A DNA stretch of 64,000 nt from Candidatus Binatia bacterium. GTDB taxonomy: Bacteria > Desulfobacterota > Binatia > HRBIN30. A model generated the notes under the pieces. It searched no databases and was not told the DNA's origin. It was given only the letters and a program-made list of their open reading frames with translations. Every line of letters begins with the position of its first letter. Position 1 is the first letter of the stretch. This document shows positions 44,699 to 54,190 of this stretch, piece after piece. The position numbers and the translations under genes were made by a program. The stretch covers positions 248,001 through 312,000 of the forward strand of contig CALAMI010000011.1 of assembly GCA_937925685.1 (NCBI GenBank). Direction: 5' to 3'.

Positions 44699-45877
44699 AT
44701 GGAATTCCCGGTACTGCGGCTGAAGCCCACGCGCGAGCGCGCGGTCAAGCAAGGTCACCCGTGGATCTTCGCTGGGGCGTTAGAAAACCTTGAGGGAGTG
44801 ACCGAGCCGGGGCAGATTGTGGAAGTGCGCTCCTCCGATGACAACTTCCTAGGCTATGGGACTGCCCATCCGCGATGTACCATTGCGGTGCGTTTGTTCA
44901 CGCGCGAACGCGAGGAGTTGGACGAGAGATTTTTCCAGCGTCGACTGTCGTCGGCATTGCGGCTTCGGGATGTGGTATTGCGCGGCGGTCACACGAATGC
45001 GTATCGCCTCGTCAATGGCGAGGGAGATCGCCTTCCCGGTTTCATCGTAGACGTTTACGGCGATACTGCGGTCGTGCAGTGCCTTACCGCAGGAGCCGAC
45101 CGCCTAAAGACTGCACTGCTTCAGGCCCTTATCGATGTTGTTCCCCTGCGGTGCGTTTACGAGCGCAGTGGCGGCGCGGTGCGGCGAGAAGAGGGGCTTG
45201 ACGATGCTCAAGGCTGCTTATGGGGCGAGCTGCCACCGCTCCCGCTGGAAGTGTGCGAAAACGACCTTCGCTTCTGCGTGGATATCGTAGTCGGACAGAA
45301 GACAGGTTTTTTCTTAGATCAGCGGGAGAACCGTGCTTTGGCTCGGCAGCTTGCCAGCGGTGGCGTGGTGCTCAACGCATTTGCCTACACGGGTGCATTT
45401 GCCGTGTATGCTGCTGTTGGCGGGGCGCGGCGCATTGTCTCGGTGGAGAGTTCGCCACGCGCAGCCGCGCTAATCAGCCGCCAGTGGGATCTCAATCAAC
45501 TTTCCACGGACCACGAAGTTATCGTCGAAGATGTGTTTACCTACCTGCGGAATACGAGCGAGATGTTTGATTTGCTCGTTCTCGACCCTCCCGCTTTGGT
45601 CAAGCGGCGCCCGGAGCTGTCGCGAGGCACGCGTGCTTACTACGATTTGCACACCTGGGCTCTTCGGCGTGCGAAACCGGAGGCTTGGCTTCTGACGTTC
45701 AGTTGCTCCCAACACGTCACACTCCCCTGGTTCGCTCACACCCTCGAGCGGGCGGCTGCGGTAACAGGCCGGGTGGCGCAGGTCGTACGCACCCTTGGCC
45801 CTGGAATCGATCACCCAACCTTGATTTCCCATCCTGAGGGAAGTTACCTGAAAGGGTTGCTTGTGCGTTTGCAGTGA
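44699..45877 (+). CDS. rlmI: Class I SAM-dependent rRNA (cytosine-C5) methyltransferase, RlmI family
   Basis: 392 residues from ATG 44699. An N-terminal PUA domain (about 1-75) is followed by the RlmI central EEhEE-like region and the catalytic Rossmann domain: FLDQRENRALARQ, LNAFAYTGAFAVYAAVGGA (motif I), SVESSPRAA, DLLVLDPPALVKRRPE (motif IV) and LLTFSCSQHVTLPWF with the catalytic Cys (motif VI). It should methylate a cytosine of 23S rRNA, C1962 in E. coli. It follows the OmpA gene by 142 bases. The exact target base is inferred from family only. Confidence 0.9.
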   Translation: MEFPVLRLKPTRERAVKQGHPWIFAGALENLEGVTEPGQIVEVRSSDDNFLGYGTAHPRCTIAVRLFTREREELDERFFQRRLSSALRLRDVVLRGGHTNAYRLVNGEGDRLPGFIVDVYGDTAVVQCLTAGADRLKTALLQALIDVVPLRCVYERSGGAVRREEGLDDAQGCLWGELPPLPLEVCENDLRFCVDIVVGQKTGFFLDQRENRALARQLASGGVVLNAFAYTGAFAVYAAVGGARRIVSVESSPRAAALISRQWDLNQLSTDHEVIVEDVFTYLRNTSEMFDLLVLDPPALVKRRPELSRGTRAYYDLHTWALRRAKPEAWLLTFSCSQHVTLPWFAHTLERAAAVTGRVAQVVRTLGPGIDHPTLISHPEGSYLKGLLVRLQ

Positions 45878-45918
45878 AGCAGCGCGTGTGTACGTAGATC
45901 GGTACCGGAGCGGAATCG

Positions 45919-46410
45919 ATGGGGCGGGCGGAAACTTGGCAACAACTTGTCGACCTAGAAACCATTAAGCAGCTCAAGTTCCGTGACTTGCGCCACCTGG
46001 ATTTGAAAGAGTGGGACCAATTGCGTGAGTGTTTTTGCGAAGATGCTCGTGCGGCGTATGCAGACGGCCAGTACTCGTTTCAGGGTCTCGACGCCATCGT
46101 GGATTTCTTGCCTGAAGTTCTCGGATCGACGGACCGCTTGTCGCTCCACCGCTGCCATCATCCGGAGATTTGTTTCCTAGGCGTGGACACAGCGCGTGGC
46201 CGCTGGGCGTTGGATGACCTTGTCATCGACCGCGCCAGCAGCACCATATTACAAGGCGCAGCCTACTACGAAGACGACTACATCCGTTTGGGCGGGGAGT
46301 GGAAAATCTCGTTCACGAGTTACCGTCGCGTCTTCGAGCAGCTTTGGCGAGAGCGAGATTTACCAAGCCTGGTGCGCAAAGTGTCTTGGTGGCGCGAAGG
46401 CGACGAATAA
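45919..46410 (+). CDS. SnoaL-like (NTF2-fold) protein
   Basis: 163 residues from ATG 45919, 41 bases after the rRNA methyltransferase. The sequence has the NTF2-like cone fold pattern: an N-terminal helix pair (ETIKQLKFRDLRHLDLKEWD), FCEDARAAYADGQYSFQGLDAIVDFL, HRCHHPEICFLG and GAAYYEDDYIRLGGEWKIS. Close look-alikes are SnoaL_4 proteins, including bile acid 7-alpha-dehydratase (BaiE)-like and scytalone dehydratase-like enzymes. The conserved Tyr/His/Asp positions could support a dehydratase or isomerase, but I cannot confirm catalytic residues. Confidence 0.8.
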   Translation: MGRAETWQQLVDLETIKQLKFRDLRHLDLKEWDQLRECFCEDARAAYADGQYSFQGLDAIVDFLPEVLGSTDRLSLHRCHHPEICFLGVDTARGRWALDDLVIDRASSTILQGAAYYEDDYIRLGGEWKISFTSYRRVFEQLWRERDLPSLVRKVSWWREGDE

Positions 46411-46613
46411 CCGGAATTGGTTTGCGTTGCGGCAAAGGCAAACTTATGGCCTCCCCGTGGGGTCAGCGTCGTCCGCGAGCGACGGTTCGCAGGAAGGCGA
46501 ACGCCGGTGAGGTAACGTCATTTACGCTTTATTCCCTTCCTCCTTGGTTGTATAGGCCGAGGGCAGCCCATAAAGAAGGAACGAAGGGGGGTCGCTCCCA
46601 AGTTTTAGGGTCG

Positions 46614-48593
46614 ATGCCGAAAAACTCAGCCATAGAAAAAGGGGGGGCGGAGCAGCCGAGCGCACAAGCAATGGCGACGACGGGAGGCATGGCCACGCTT
46701 GCTGACTTGGTGTGGCGTTGGCGTCGGGAGGAGCCTGGTCTTTGGAGAGCCATCGAGGCGAGTGCCCCGAACTTTTTAGGACATCGAGTCGCCACGGGAA
46801 CGTTGGATGATGCGCTGTCATCGTGGCTCGCTCCTGGAGCGCGGGAAAGACTACGAGCGCTTCTGGAGCGTGCCCGCGGCGGACAACCCCAGCGGACGGA
46901 ACTGCGCGTGCACGATACCAGCGGGTTGGTTTATCGGGTGCGGGTTGCTGCGTTGACTGGCACAGTCACGCGATCGGACGAGGTTGTGCTGGCGTTTGTA
47001 ACCCTAGGGCTTGCCACCTCGTCTGAGTCGTTCGATGCCTCTCGTCCGCAGGTTTCTCAGCAAAGGGCGGAGACCGATTACCAAAAGACCATTGGGAGCC
47101 TTCTTTCGTTACTTCGACAGCGCCTTGCCTGCGAGGAAGTGGAGCTACAGTTGCATGGTATCCTCGGGGGCGAACTAAAGCCGCTGGCGGCTACCCATGA
47201 GGGTGAAGCGGTCAGCGCTCAGGTAGCAGAACCGGTACCACGGCGCGGGGTACAATGGGTGGAGCTGCCCATCACTTTCCGGGAGCAGTTGTTAGGGACG
47301 TTGCGGGTACGCGGTGCCGACATTGCGCTGGTTCCGCGGGACGAGCATTGGCAGGAAGCCGCGGACGTCTTTCATGCTCTCAGGATCTCGTTGATCGGCT
47401 GGTTTGCTGCCCACTACACCGAGCTTTGGGCCAAGATGATCGGTTTGTTGCGCTTAGCGCAACGGGAGATGGACAATCCGCGGGTCGACTCCTTACGGCA
47501 GCTTTGCCGAGCCGTTGCCGAGGCTTTGGGGGCCGACCGTGCCCATTTGTGGTGCATCGACCTACGTTCTGGATCGTACCGGGTCCAGGCGTACTGGGGG
47601 TTCGACGAAGAAGAAAGAACCACGTTGCGGGTGCTCGAGTTGCCAGCGTGGGTGACAGAGGTGTTGGCGGATTCCGCGGCTGGAGCGCAAAGTAAAATAA
47701 TCGAGCCACCGAACGAGCCGAACCACCCTAGGGCAACTCGACAAATCTTGCTTCGGCTCGATCAGGGAGGGCTCTTGTTGGTGGATTGGATTGCCGGCCA
47801 TCCGAAGCTGAGCGAAGGCTTGGCCGACATGGTTCTTGCCGTCGCTTCGGTGTGGTTTCGCGGGGCGAGACTCGCTGCCGAAGCTGACCAGGCAATACGG
47901 CACAAGGCCGACTTCGTTGCCACGATGTCGCACGAGCTTCGCACCCCACTGAATACGCTCATGGGTTATACCGATTTGCTCGCGTGCGAAGAGTTCGGTC
48001 CGCTGACCGATGAGCAACGGGATGTTTTGGCGCGCATGGATCGTAGCGCCCGCGAGTTGCTGGAACTGATCAACGCCACCCTTGAATTTAGCCGCATGCA
48101 GTCGCACGCCGCGGCTTTGCAGGTAGAGTGGGTGTCCCTCCCGGTGCTGTTATCCGAACTCGATCGCGAACTTGCCTATGCGCGCCAGCGCCGCGGTCTA
48201 TCGTGGGCGGTGAGGGTCGATCCGGACGCGGCGGAACTGCAAACCGACCGGGAGAAACTCAAGGTGGTGCTAAAAAATCTATTGACGAATGCAGTGAAAT
48301 TTACCGAGCGCGGGGGCGTAACTGTGACCGCACGGCGCATGGATGGCGACGTCGAGATCGCCGTGCAAGACACGGGCATTGGCATCGATCCTACTTTGCT
48401 GCCGGTTATTTTCCAGCCGTTTCGCCAAGGGGAGCCAGCTTCCACGCGCCGGTTTGGTGGTGTGGGGCTGGGGTTGTACCTTGTCCAGCGCTTGGTGGAG
48501 TTTCTGGGAGGGACGGTGACGGTGGAGTCCGAACCGCAAAAAGGGTCCGTGTTTCGCATCCGGATACCGGGTGCCCTTCCGAGCGGCCGTTGA
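46614..48593 (+). CDS. GAF-GAF sensor histidine kinase
   Basis: 659 residues from ATG 46614 (AGGG upstream). An N-terminal region of about 155 residues of unclear fold is followed by two GAF-like domains (about 160-285 and 295-420, the second with FGADRAHLWCI-like ALGADRAHLWCIDLRSG), then HisKA with the phospho-acceptor His440 in FVATMSHELRTPLN, and a HATPase_c domain with LKNLLTNAVKFTERGG (N box), VQDTGIGID (G1), FQPFRQGE (F box) and RFGGVGLGLYLV (G2). There is no membrane segment, so it is a cytoplasmic sensor. No response regulator gene is adjacent; it is an orphan kinase. The upstream 203 bases contain no clear RNA motif. Confidence 0.93.
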   Translation: MPKNSAIEKGGAEQPSAQAMATTGGMATLADLVWRWRREEPGLWRAIEASAPNFLGHRVATGTLDDALSSWLAPGARERLRALLERARGGQPQRTELRVHDTSGLVYRVRVAALTGTVTRSDEVVLAFVTLGLATSSESFDASRPQVSQQRAETDYQKTIGSLLSLLRQRLACEEVELQLHGILGGELKPLAATHEGEAVSAQVAEPVPRRGVQWVELPITFREQLLGTLRVRGADIALVPRDEHWQEAADVFHALRISLIGWFAAHYTELWAKMIGLLRLAQREMDNPRVDSLRQLCRAVAEALGADRAHLWCIDLRSGSYRVQAYWGFDEEERTTLRVLELPAWVTEVLADSAAGAQSKIIEPPNEPNHPRATRQILLRLDQGGLLLVDWIAGHPKLSEGLADMVLAVASVWFRGARLAAEADQAIRHKADFVATMSHELRTPLNTLMGYTDLLACEEFGPLTDEQRDVLARMDRSARELLELINATLEFSRMQSHAAALQVEWVSLPVLLSELDRELAYARQRRGLSWAVRVDPDAAELQTDREKLKVVLKNLLTNAVKFTERGGVTVTARRMDGDVEIAVQDTGIGIDPTLLPVIFQPFRQGEPASTRRFGGVGLGLYLVQRLVEFLGGTVTVESEPQKGSVFRIRIPGALPSGR

Positions 48594-48628
48594 CCGGATC
48601 ACAGGTTGTCCTTTCGCGGCTCCGAGCC

Positions 48629-49612
48629 TCAGGAGCGAATGCGCAGTACCACCTTTCCAAAGTGTTGGCTCGACTGAACTCGGCGGTGGGCTAGTGCGAC
48701 CTGTTCCAAGGGAAATACGCTATCGATGACAGGGCGAATGCGTCCCGCCTCGAGCGCTGTGCCGAATTGCTGGCGAAAGGCAGTAACGATGTGGGCTTTG
48801 TCTTGGGCCGAGCGAGTCCGCAGCGTCGATCCGATAATGCTCAAGCGGCGGGTGAGAAGGGGTGCAAGATTGATCTCCCCTTTCGCCCCGCCCATGAGAC
48901 CGATGATCACGAGTCGGCCGTCACTTGCCAGGCATCGGAGGTTGCTTTCTAGGTACTTTGCCCCAATGTGGTCGAGCACCACGTGCACCCCTTGTGCCTG
49001 AGTGGCCTCGCGAATGACCTCGGCAAAGTCCGCCGTGCGATAATTCATGGCGACATCGGCACCGTGCTCCTGGCAGCGCCGGCATTTGTCGTCGTCTCCT
49101 GCAGTGACGAACACTTGCACGGCGCGTAGTTTGAGGAGCGTGGTCGCCGCAGTGCCGACACCGCTGCCACCACCGTGAACTAATGCCCTCCCTCCGTCGG
49201 GTACTTGGCCTAGGAGGAAAAGGTTCAAGAAGGCTGTGAGAAACACTTCGGGAAATGCCCCGGCTTCGTCCCAGGTCAGACACTGAGGCACGGGCAATGC
49301 GCTGCCGTGGTGCACGACGGTTTCTTCTGCGTACCCTCCACCTGCGAGCAAAGCCATCGCACGGTCACCCACCTTCCAGCCGTGAACGTTTGCACCAATT
49401 TCCACCACTTCCCCCGCACACTCGAGGCCAAGAATGGTCGATGCGCCAGGAGGGGGTGGATACAAACCTTGCCGCTGTAAGAGGTCGGCGCGGTTGACCG
49501 AGGTGGTGAAAATGCGAATCCGCAAATCGTCCGGCCCCAGTTCTGGCTGCGGTACCTCGGCAATGCGGAGCACCTCTTCGCCCCCGGGGCGTTCACACAC
49601 AACTGCCTTCAT
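48629..49612 (-). CDS. Zinc-independent NAD(P)H:quinone oxidoreductase (PIG3/Qor type)
   Basis: 327 residues from ATG 49612, which overlaps the stop of the upstream gene. MDR-superfamily features: GroES-like N-terminus with TSVNRADLLQRQGLYPPPPGAS (the TP53I3/PIG3-type signature), LGLECAGEVVEIG, then the Rossmann domain with LVHGGGSGVGTAATTLLKL (~residues 140-158) and VFVTAGDDDKC, VLDHIGAKYLESNL. The catalytic zinc ligands of alcohol dehydrogenases are absent. It reduces quinones or enones with NADPH. Translationally coupled to a small membrane protein gene. Confidence 0.92.
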   Translation of the reverse strand: MKAVVCERPGGEEVLRIAEVPQPELGPDDLRIRIFTTSVNRADLLQRQGLYPPPPGASTILGLECAGEVVEIGANVHGWKVGDRAMALLAGGGYAEETVVHHGSALPVPQCLTWDEAGAFPEVFLTAFLNLFLLGQVPDGGRALVHGGGSGVGTAATTLLKLRAVQVFVTAGDDDKCRRCQEHGADVAMNYRTADFAEVIREATQAQGVHVVLDHIGAKYLESNLRCLASDGRLVIIGLMGGAKGEINLAPLLTRRLSIIGSTLRTRSAQDKAHIVTAFRQQFGTALEAGRIRPVIDSVFPLEQVALAHRRVQSSQHFGKVVLRIRS

Positions 49613-50178
49613 GGTTTCAGCTCCTCCGTAGCTCCCTGTTCCGGCTTGGGCTTTGCCTGCGACCGCAACAAGCGCCGCCTTCGGTGCTCAATGTCGCGCA
49701 GTCGCCGGTCGACCTCTTCCACACGCTCGAGGAGCAATGCGCGTCGCTCCCGCAATGTTTGCTCACGCTGTTGCAAACGGACCAAGGGCGGCACTGGGCC
49801 ATGCCACTTTTTCCGGAGCAATTGCTCTCCACTCGCAATGGCAAGGGGGACAGTGCCCCAGAGCATGGCTAAGACCATAACCATGGCTGCACGCGTCGAG
49901 CCGTGGTCGTCACGTCCGTCCGGAAAACGCCACCAGCGCCCGAAATGCAAGTTCCAGAGTTCCGCTACGAGTCCCGTCAGCGCTGCGAGCACAAACGCCT
50001 GCAGCCAATTGCCGTGCCAGGCATATGCGGCGAGGCTGCCCATGATCACTCCATACAGGAGTAAAATCGCGAGGAGGCGGAACCAACGAGCGCGGAATTC
50101 CCAAAGCCGGAATAGCCATGCCGTGCTTTCCACCAGTGCCCCCAAAGCGATACCCAACGCCACGCACCGCCAAAACAT
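49609..50178 (-). CDS. Hypothetical membrane protein with a C-terminal basic coiled coil
   Basis: 189 residues; ATG 50178 chosen because the first membrane helix starts there (MFWRCVALGIALGALVES). Four hydrophobic segments are visible in about the first 125 residues, separated by short loops with WEFRARWFR and FGRWWRFPDGRDDHG. The last 55 residues form a strongly charged helix (REQTLRERRALLLERVEEVDRR without break) likely to be a coiled coil in the cytoplasm. No family recognised. Its stop overlaps the quinone reductase start. Confidence 0.7.
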   Translation of the reverse strand: MFWRCVALGIALGALVESTAWLFRLWEFRARWFRLLAILLLYGVIMGSLAAYAWHGNWLQAFVLAALTGLVAELWNLHFGRWWRFPDGRDDHGSTRAAMVMVLAMLWGTVPLAIASGEQLLRKKWHGPVPPLVRLQQREQTLRERRALLLERVEEVDRRLRDIEHRRRRLLRSQAKPKPEQGATEELKP

Positions 50179-50268
50179 GCGGGATGTATCTGACGAATCC
50201 CTTGGCGTTGTACAAGGGCAGGTGGCTCCGCAAAACCTGGACAAGCCGCGTTGGGAGGTAGAGCGCTC

Positions 50269-51522
50269 ATGAGGAGTAAGAAAAGTGAAAGAATTGCCCT
50301 GGTCCTGTCCGGTGGAGGGGCGCGCGGCGCCTACGAAGCAGGCGCACTGGCTTACTTGTTGGAGGAATTGCCAGTGAAGTTGGGTCGGCAGATAGAGTTC
50401 GACGTCATTACCGGTACAAGCGTTGGGGCGATCCATGCTGCTTATGTCGCTGCCCATGCTGCGGATGCAGATGCGGGCCGCAGGCTTCGGCAGGTATGGT
50501 TATCGCTTTCCTTGGATCGGGCGCTCACGCCCCGAGGTGTGGGAGAGCTACTGCGTGCGCCCTTGAGATTGCTTGGACTCGGTTCCCAGTCAGTGCCATT
50601 GCCACCAGCGGCAAGGGGCATTCCGGAACGGTTGCCCGGTCTGTTCGATACCGGCTGGCTCGAAGAACTGATTGTCAAGAACATCGATTGGGTTCGTTTG
50701 CGGGCACGAATCGATGCGCGCCAACTGGATGCCCTGGCGCTCACGGCCACGGAAATTGCCACTGGCCGCTCGGTGGTGTTTGTCGATCGCGGCGCCGACC
50801 CTGTCGCAGCATGGGAACACGACCCCTTCGTCGTTGCACGCCCGACTCAGATTGGTCCGGCTCATGCACTGGCTTCAGCCGCTATTCCCCTGTTTTTCCC
50901 CGCTTTGCGCATCGATCGCACGTATTACTGCGATGGCGGGTTGCGCCTGAACACGCCACTGGCACCGGCGCTGCGTTTAGGAGCCCAGCGGGTGCTGGTT
51001 GTGAGCCTGCGGCACAGGAGGGCGCCGGCCGAAGAGGATCGGCTCGCACGCAAACGAGAAGCAGCCTACAATAGCCTGAGCTATTTGGCGGGTAAGGCGC
51101 TGAATGCCTTGCTGATGGATCGGGTGGAGCAAGACCTGGAGAGACTCCGTGCCCTCAACGCCATCTTTCAGAAGGGGTTGCAGCTTTGTGGCAGCGACTT
51201 TCTGGAGCGCTTGAACACCGCGCTCCAAGCCGACCCCGGCCGGGAATATCGCATCGTGCGGGATTGTGTCCTGCGCCCGTCCCGTGATCTCGGTGAAATT
51301 GCCCAGGAATGTCTACGGCACCGCACGCGCGCTAACTCGCTGCGGCAGTGGCTGAGCCGAAATCTTGCCTGGGCCGTAACCCGTGGAACAATCACGGAAG
51401 CAGACCTACTTTCCTACATTTATTTTGATGCGTGCTACGCCGCTCACTTGATCGAGCTTGGTTGGAATGACGCCGCGAGGGCAGAGTCGGAGCTGGTGCG
51501 GTTTTTTTCTACCGAGGGGTGA
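50269..51522 (+). CDS. Patatin-like phospholipase
   Basis: 417 residues from ATG 50269, with GGGAGG upstream. The patatin domain is complete: oxyanion loop SGGGARGAYEAG (residues 14-25), nucleophile Ser51 in GTSVG, and catalytic Asp222 in DGGLRLNTPL. Ser-Asp dyad enzymes of this kind hydrolyse phospholipids or other acyl esters. About 165 residues follow the dyad Asp, mostly helical, with no signal peptide, so it is probably cytoplasmic or membrane-peripheral. It is divergent from the membrane protein/quinone reductase pair. Confidence 0.93.
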   Translation: MRSKKSERIALVLSGGGARGAYEAGALAYLLEELPVKLGRQIEFDVITGTSVGAIHAAYVAAHAADADAGRRLRQVWLSLSLDRALTPRGVGELLRAPLRLLGLGSQSVPLPPAARGIPERLPGLFDTGWLEELIVKNIDWVRLRARIDARQLDALALTATEIATGRSVVFVDRGADPVAAWEHDPFVVARPTQIGPAHALASAAIPLFFPALRIDRTYYCDGGLRLNTPLAPALRLGAQRVLVVSLRHRRAPAEEDRLARKREAAYNSLSYLAGKALNALLMDRVEQDLERLRALNAIFQKGLQLCGSDFLERLNTALQADPGREYRIVRDCVLRPSRDLGEIAQECLRHRTRANSLRQWLSRNLAWAVTRGTITEADLLSYIYFDACYAAHLIELGWNDAARAESELVRFFSTEG

Positions 51523-51725
51523 GCCCCCGCCTTCCGTAAGGTTCCAAAGCCAGAAGGAGAGACTGCGGGGAGGCTGGCCGTACTGGCGGAGTCGCGCACG
51601 AGGGGAAAACCACGGATGGCCGCTTGGAGTCATTCTTGGTTTTAACCAATCGAAGGCTGTGGCCTTATTGGCGGTGCGACGAAGGCCCGTAAGGATAGCG
51701 CGCTGAACGGGTCGGCGCCGCTGGT

Positions 51726-52874
51726 ATGCGACGTGCAGCCGCTTTTGGCGCCATGGTTGCGGCCGGTTCAACTACGAGGTCAGACGGGCAATGGAGTCAA
51801 AATTCGCAACAAAGCTCGGTCGGGGAGGCCATACAGGAAAAAGTTCGAGCGCTCGCTTCTACTGTGGCTAGCCGGCTGCTCGCTCGCTGGCGAGGAACGC
51901 TCGACCACTGTTCGCCGAGCGAGGATGTCGCTCGTGATTTCGACGAAGAGTGCGCGCATGCTGGTTTATCCGGGTTGCTTTCCACCGCGCGGGAAGTGGG
52001 CGAGCGCACTGAGGCGTTAGGTGCTGCTGCAATTCGCGGCTTTGCGGAAGTAGACGGGGGTGCTGCCGCTACGTTTCTCGCTCGTTTGGCGGCTTCGTTG
52101 CCGTGGTCGCATGCTCACGTGGAACCACCCGCAGTGGATGGGTGGAGTGCGGCTTGCCCAAGCAGAAGGCAGCAAGAGTTAATCTGGGCATGGGGGTGGC
52201 GTGATGGGTTAGCCATGACGGTATGCGTACCCAAGGGCGACACGTGGTGGTTTGAACTCGTGCCGGCACGAAACCTTGAGTGCGTCGAGATCCATCAGCG
52301 TATGGGCCTGAGGGCTTGTCCCTCGGCGTGGGTGCGCGTGTACCGGGGGCAGCAAGAGACAGCCTTAGAAGTTGCGAACGACATACTCCAACACTGGCGA
52401 GCCTTGCTTGCAGCTTGGTGGGGCGTCATCGCGCTCACCCGAGGGCAGGTCGCACTGGATGAAGCGAAGAAGTACGCCAGCACCCGTTACCAGGGGGGAG
52501 CCGTGCTGGTGGAGCATGCGCTGGTGCAAGAGATGCTCGCTCGCGCACAAGCGGGCTTAATGGCAGCAGAGGTTTTGCTCGAGCGTGGCTTTAGCGGCGA
52601 CTCCACGAGCCTAACGATGGGTGCACGGTGGGCAGCTCGGGCAGGCGAGGAAGCGGCTCGGATGGCGCAACAAATATTTGGCGGCTACGGGTATATGCGC
52701 GACTACCCTGTCGAGCGCTGCGTGCGTGACGCCAAAACGGCGGCGGCTGCTGGGGGCGTTCTCGTTCGCTACCGGCCAACAACAGCTGAGATTGCGGCTA
52801 CCCCGGAGAGCATGGCCTCGAGCGAACGAGAAGAAGTTTTTGGCCAAGGTGGGAGCCGCTGCGCGAGGGAGTAG
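51726..52874 (+). CDS. Divergent acyl-CoA dehydrogenase-like protein, likely partner subunit
   Basis: 382 residues; ATG 51726 (51753 is an alternative; neither has a strong ribosome site). Only the C-terminal ACAD domain is well kept: KYASTRYQGGAVLVEHALVQ and QQIFGGYGYMRDYPVERCVRD. The usual flavin-loop motif (E-x-x-x-G-S-D) of the middle domain is absent, and the terminal Y-E-G-T-(S/N)-E motif is replaced by an Ala/Gly-rich stretch. It ends five bases before a complete ACAD gene. This fits the alpha2-beta2 ACADs of steroid side-chain degradation (FadE28/FadE29 type), where one subunit has a degenerate flavin site. Inferred, not shown. Confidence 0.8.
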   Translation: MRRAAAFGAMVAAGSTTRSDGQWSQNSQQSSVGEAIQEKVRALASTVASRLLARWRGTLDHCSPSEDVARDFDEECAHAGLSGLLSTAREVGERTEALGAAAIRGFAEVDGGAAATFLARLAASLPWSHAHVEPPAVDGWSAACPSRRQQELIWAWGWRDGLAMTVCVPKGDTWWFELVPARNLECVEIHQRMGLRACPSAWVRVYRGQQETALEVANDILQHWRALLAAWWGVIALTRGQVALDEAKKYASTRYQGGAVLVEHALVQEMLARAQAGLMAAEVLLERGFSGDSTSLTMGARWAARAGEEAARMAQQIFGGYGYMRDYPVERCVRDAKTAAAAGGVLVRYRPTTAEIAATPESMASSEREEVFGQGGSRCARE

Positions 52875-52879
52875 CTTTC

Positions 52880-54163
52880 ATGGGCGCAGAAGGTTGGTCA
52901 GCAAGATTAGGAGAGCGGCTCTTCGAACGGTTTGAGCGCGCTCGGGAGGGTGGGTGTGTTCCTCGCTACCCATCCGCCTTGCGGCGCTTGGCCGACGAAG
53001 TGCGCAGTTTTGCCCGCGGAGCGGAATCGCTGATAGAGGCAGCGGATGACGAAGAGGCCGGCGACCGTCGGGTGGAGATTGCCCGAGAACTGTTACGACG
53101 AGCTGCGCGGGCCGGTTGGCTCACCCGTTTCCTTCCGGCTTGGGTTGGCGGGCGTGCCGGGGTTGCGGCTTTGCAGCAACGAGGCAGAGTTCCCATGTTG
53201 GTTTTCGTCGAGGAACTCGGGGCGGTATCGCCAGGGTTGGCCACCCTCCTGGGGGCGCACTACCTGGGCGCGATGCCGATTTTGTTATCTTTCGACCTTG
53301 CTGCGCAAAGGCGGCTCCTGCGCCCCCTGTGTACTGAACTTGAGGCTGGTGAGCCGGCCATTTGTGCCTTTGCGATTACCGAGCCGGAAGCCGGCTCTGA
53401 CGTCGAGGATGCAGTCGGAGGCCAAACGGCCCGCCTAGGAACGACGGCTCGACGGGTGTCGGGAGGCTACGTGCTCCATGGCCGAAAATGTTTCATTTCC
53501 GGGGGCAACCTCGCCAGGATAACAACTGTGTTTGCAGCCTTGGAGCCTGAGAAAAGCCTTCGGTCGTGGACCTGCTTTGCCGTACCCATGAATGCCCCGG
53601 GTGTGGAGATTGTCCGCGTCGAGGACAAAATGGGGCAGCGAGTCAGCCCCGCGGCGGAACTGTATTTCAACGAGGTCTTCGTGCCAGAAAGCCACCGCGT
53701 CGGTCCCGAGCGAGGGGGTTGGCGGCTCAATCGGGCGACACTGGATCTTTCCCGACCATTCGTTGGTGGGCTTGCCCTTGGCGCGGCTCGAACCGTGTTG
53801 CAGGATGGTATGGCGTGGGCGGCGCGCAACGGCTTGCGGCACGACCGCTTCTGGCAGCACGAACTCGCGCAGTTGCTCGGCTCCTACGCCGCAGCGCACG
53901 CCCTGGTCGTCAGAGCGACCCAAGTCGTGCCGCCTTTGGGGGAACTCTCGGCCATGGCCAAGTTCGTGGCCACCGACACAGCGATGAGGATTGCATCATC
54001 CGTCATGGACTGGATGGGTCCCGAAGCCACTCTCCATGGCTCGCGTGTGGAACGGCTTTACCGTGACATCCGCTTGACGCAAATTTACGAAGGTACGAAC
54101 GAGATCAACCGGTTGGCCGTGTTTGAGCATGGTCCACCGCGATCGTGGCTCGACTCGGTCTGA
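52880..54163 (+). CDS. Acyl-CoA dehydrogenase
   Basis: 427 residues from ATG 52880, five bases after the preceding gene. Full ACAD layout: a long N-terminal helical region, CAFAITEPEAGSDVEDAVG in the middle domain (FAD/substrate loop), LHGRKCFISGGNLA, FAVPMNAPGVEIVRVEDKMGQR, and the C-terminal DIRLTQIYEGTNEINRLAVF with the Glu of the Y-E-G-T-N-E motif. It carries the flavin and substrate residues that the neighbouring subunit lacks. Probably forms a heteromer with it. Next gene follows after 27 bases. Confidence 0.93.
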   Translation: MGAEGWSARLGERLFERFERAREGGCVPRYPSALRRLADEVRSFARGAESLIEAADDEEAGDRRVEIARELLRRAARAGWLTRFLPAWVGGRAGVAALQQRGRVPMLVFVEELGAVSPGLATLLGAHYLGAMPILLSFDLAAQRRLLRPLCTELEAGEPAICAFAITEPEAGSDVEDAVGGQTARLGTTARRVSGGYVLHGRKCFISGGNLARITTVFAALEPEKSLRSWTCFAVPMNAPGVEIVRVEDKMGQRVSPAAELYFNEVFVPESHRVGPERGGWRLNRATLDLSRPFVGGLALGAARTVLQDGMAWAARNGLRHDRFWQHELAQLLGSYAAAHALVVRATQVVPPLGELSAMAKFVATDTAMRIASSVMDWMGPEATLHGSRVERLYRDIRLTQIYEGTNEINRLAVFEHGPPRSWLDSV

Positions 54164-54190
54164 GTTGGCTTCGAAGAAGGAGGTTTTGCC

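Noticed and set aside
46411-46613. Possible structured RNA (GGCAAAGGCAAAC) before the histidine kinase
   Set aside because: Only a single short match to a riboswitch core; remaining blocks absent.
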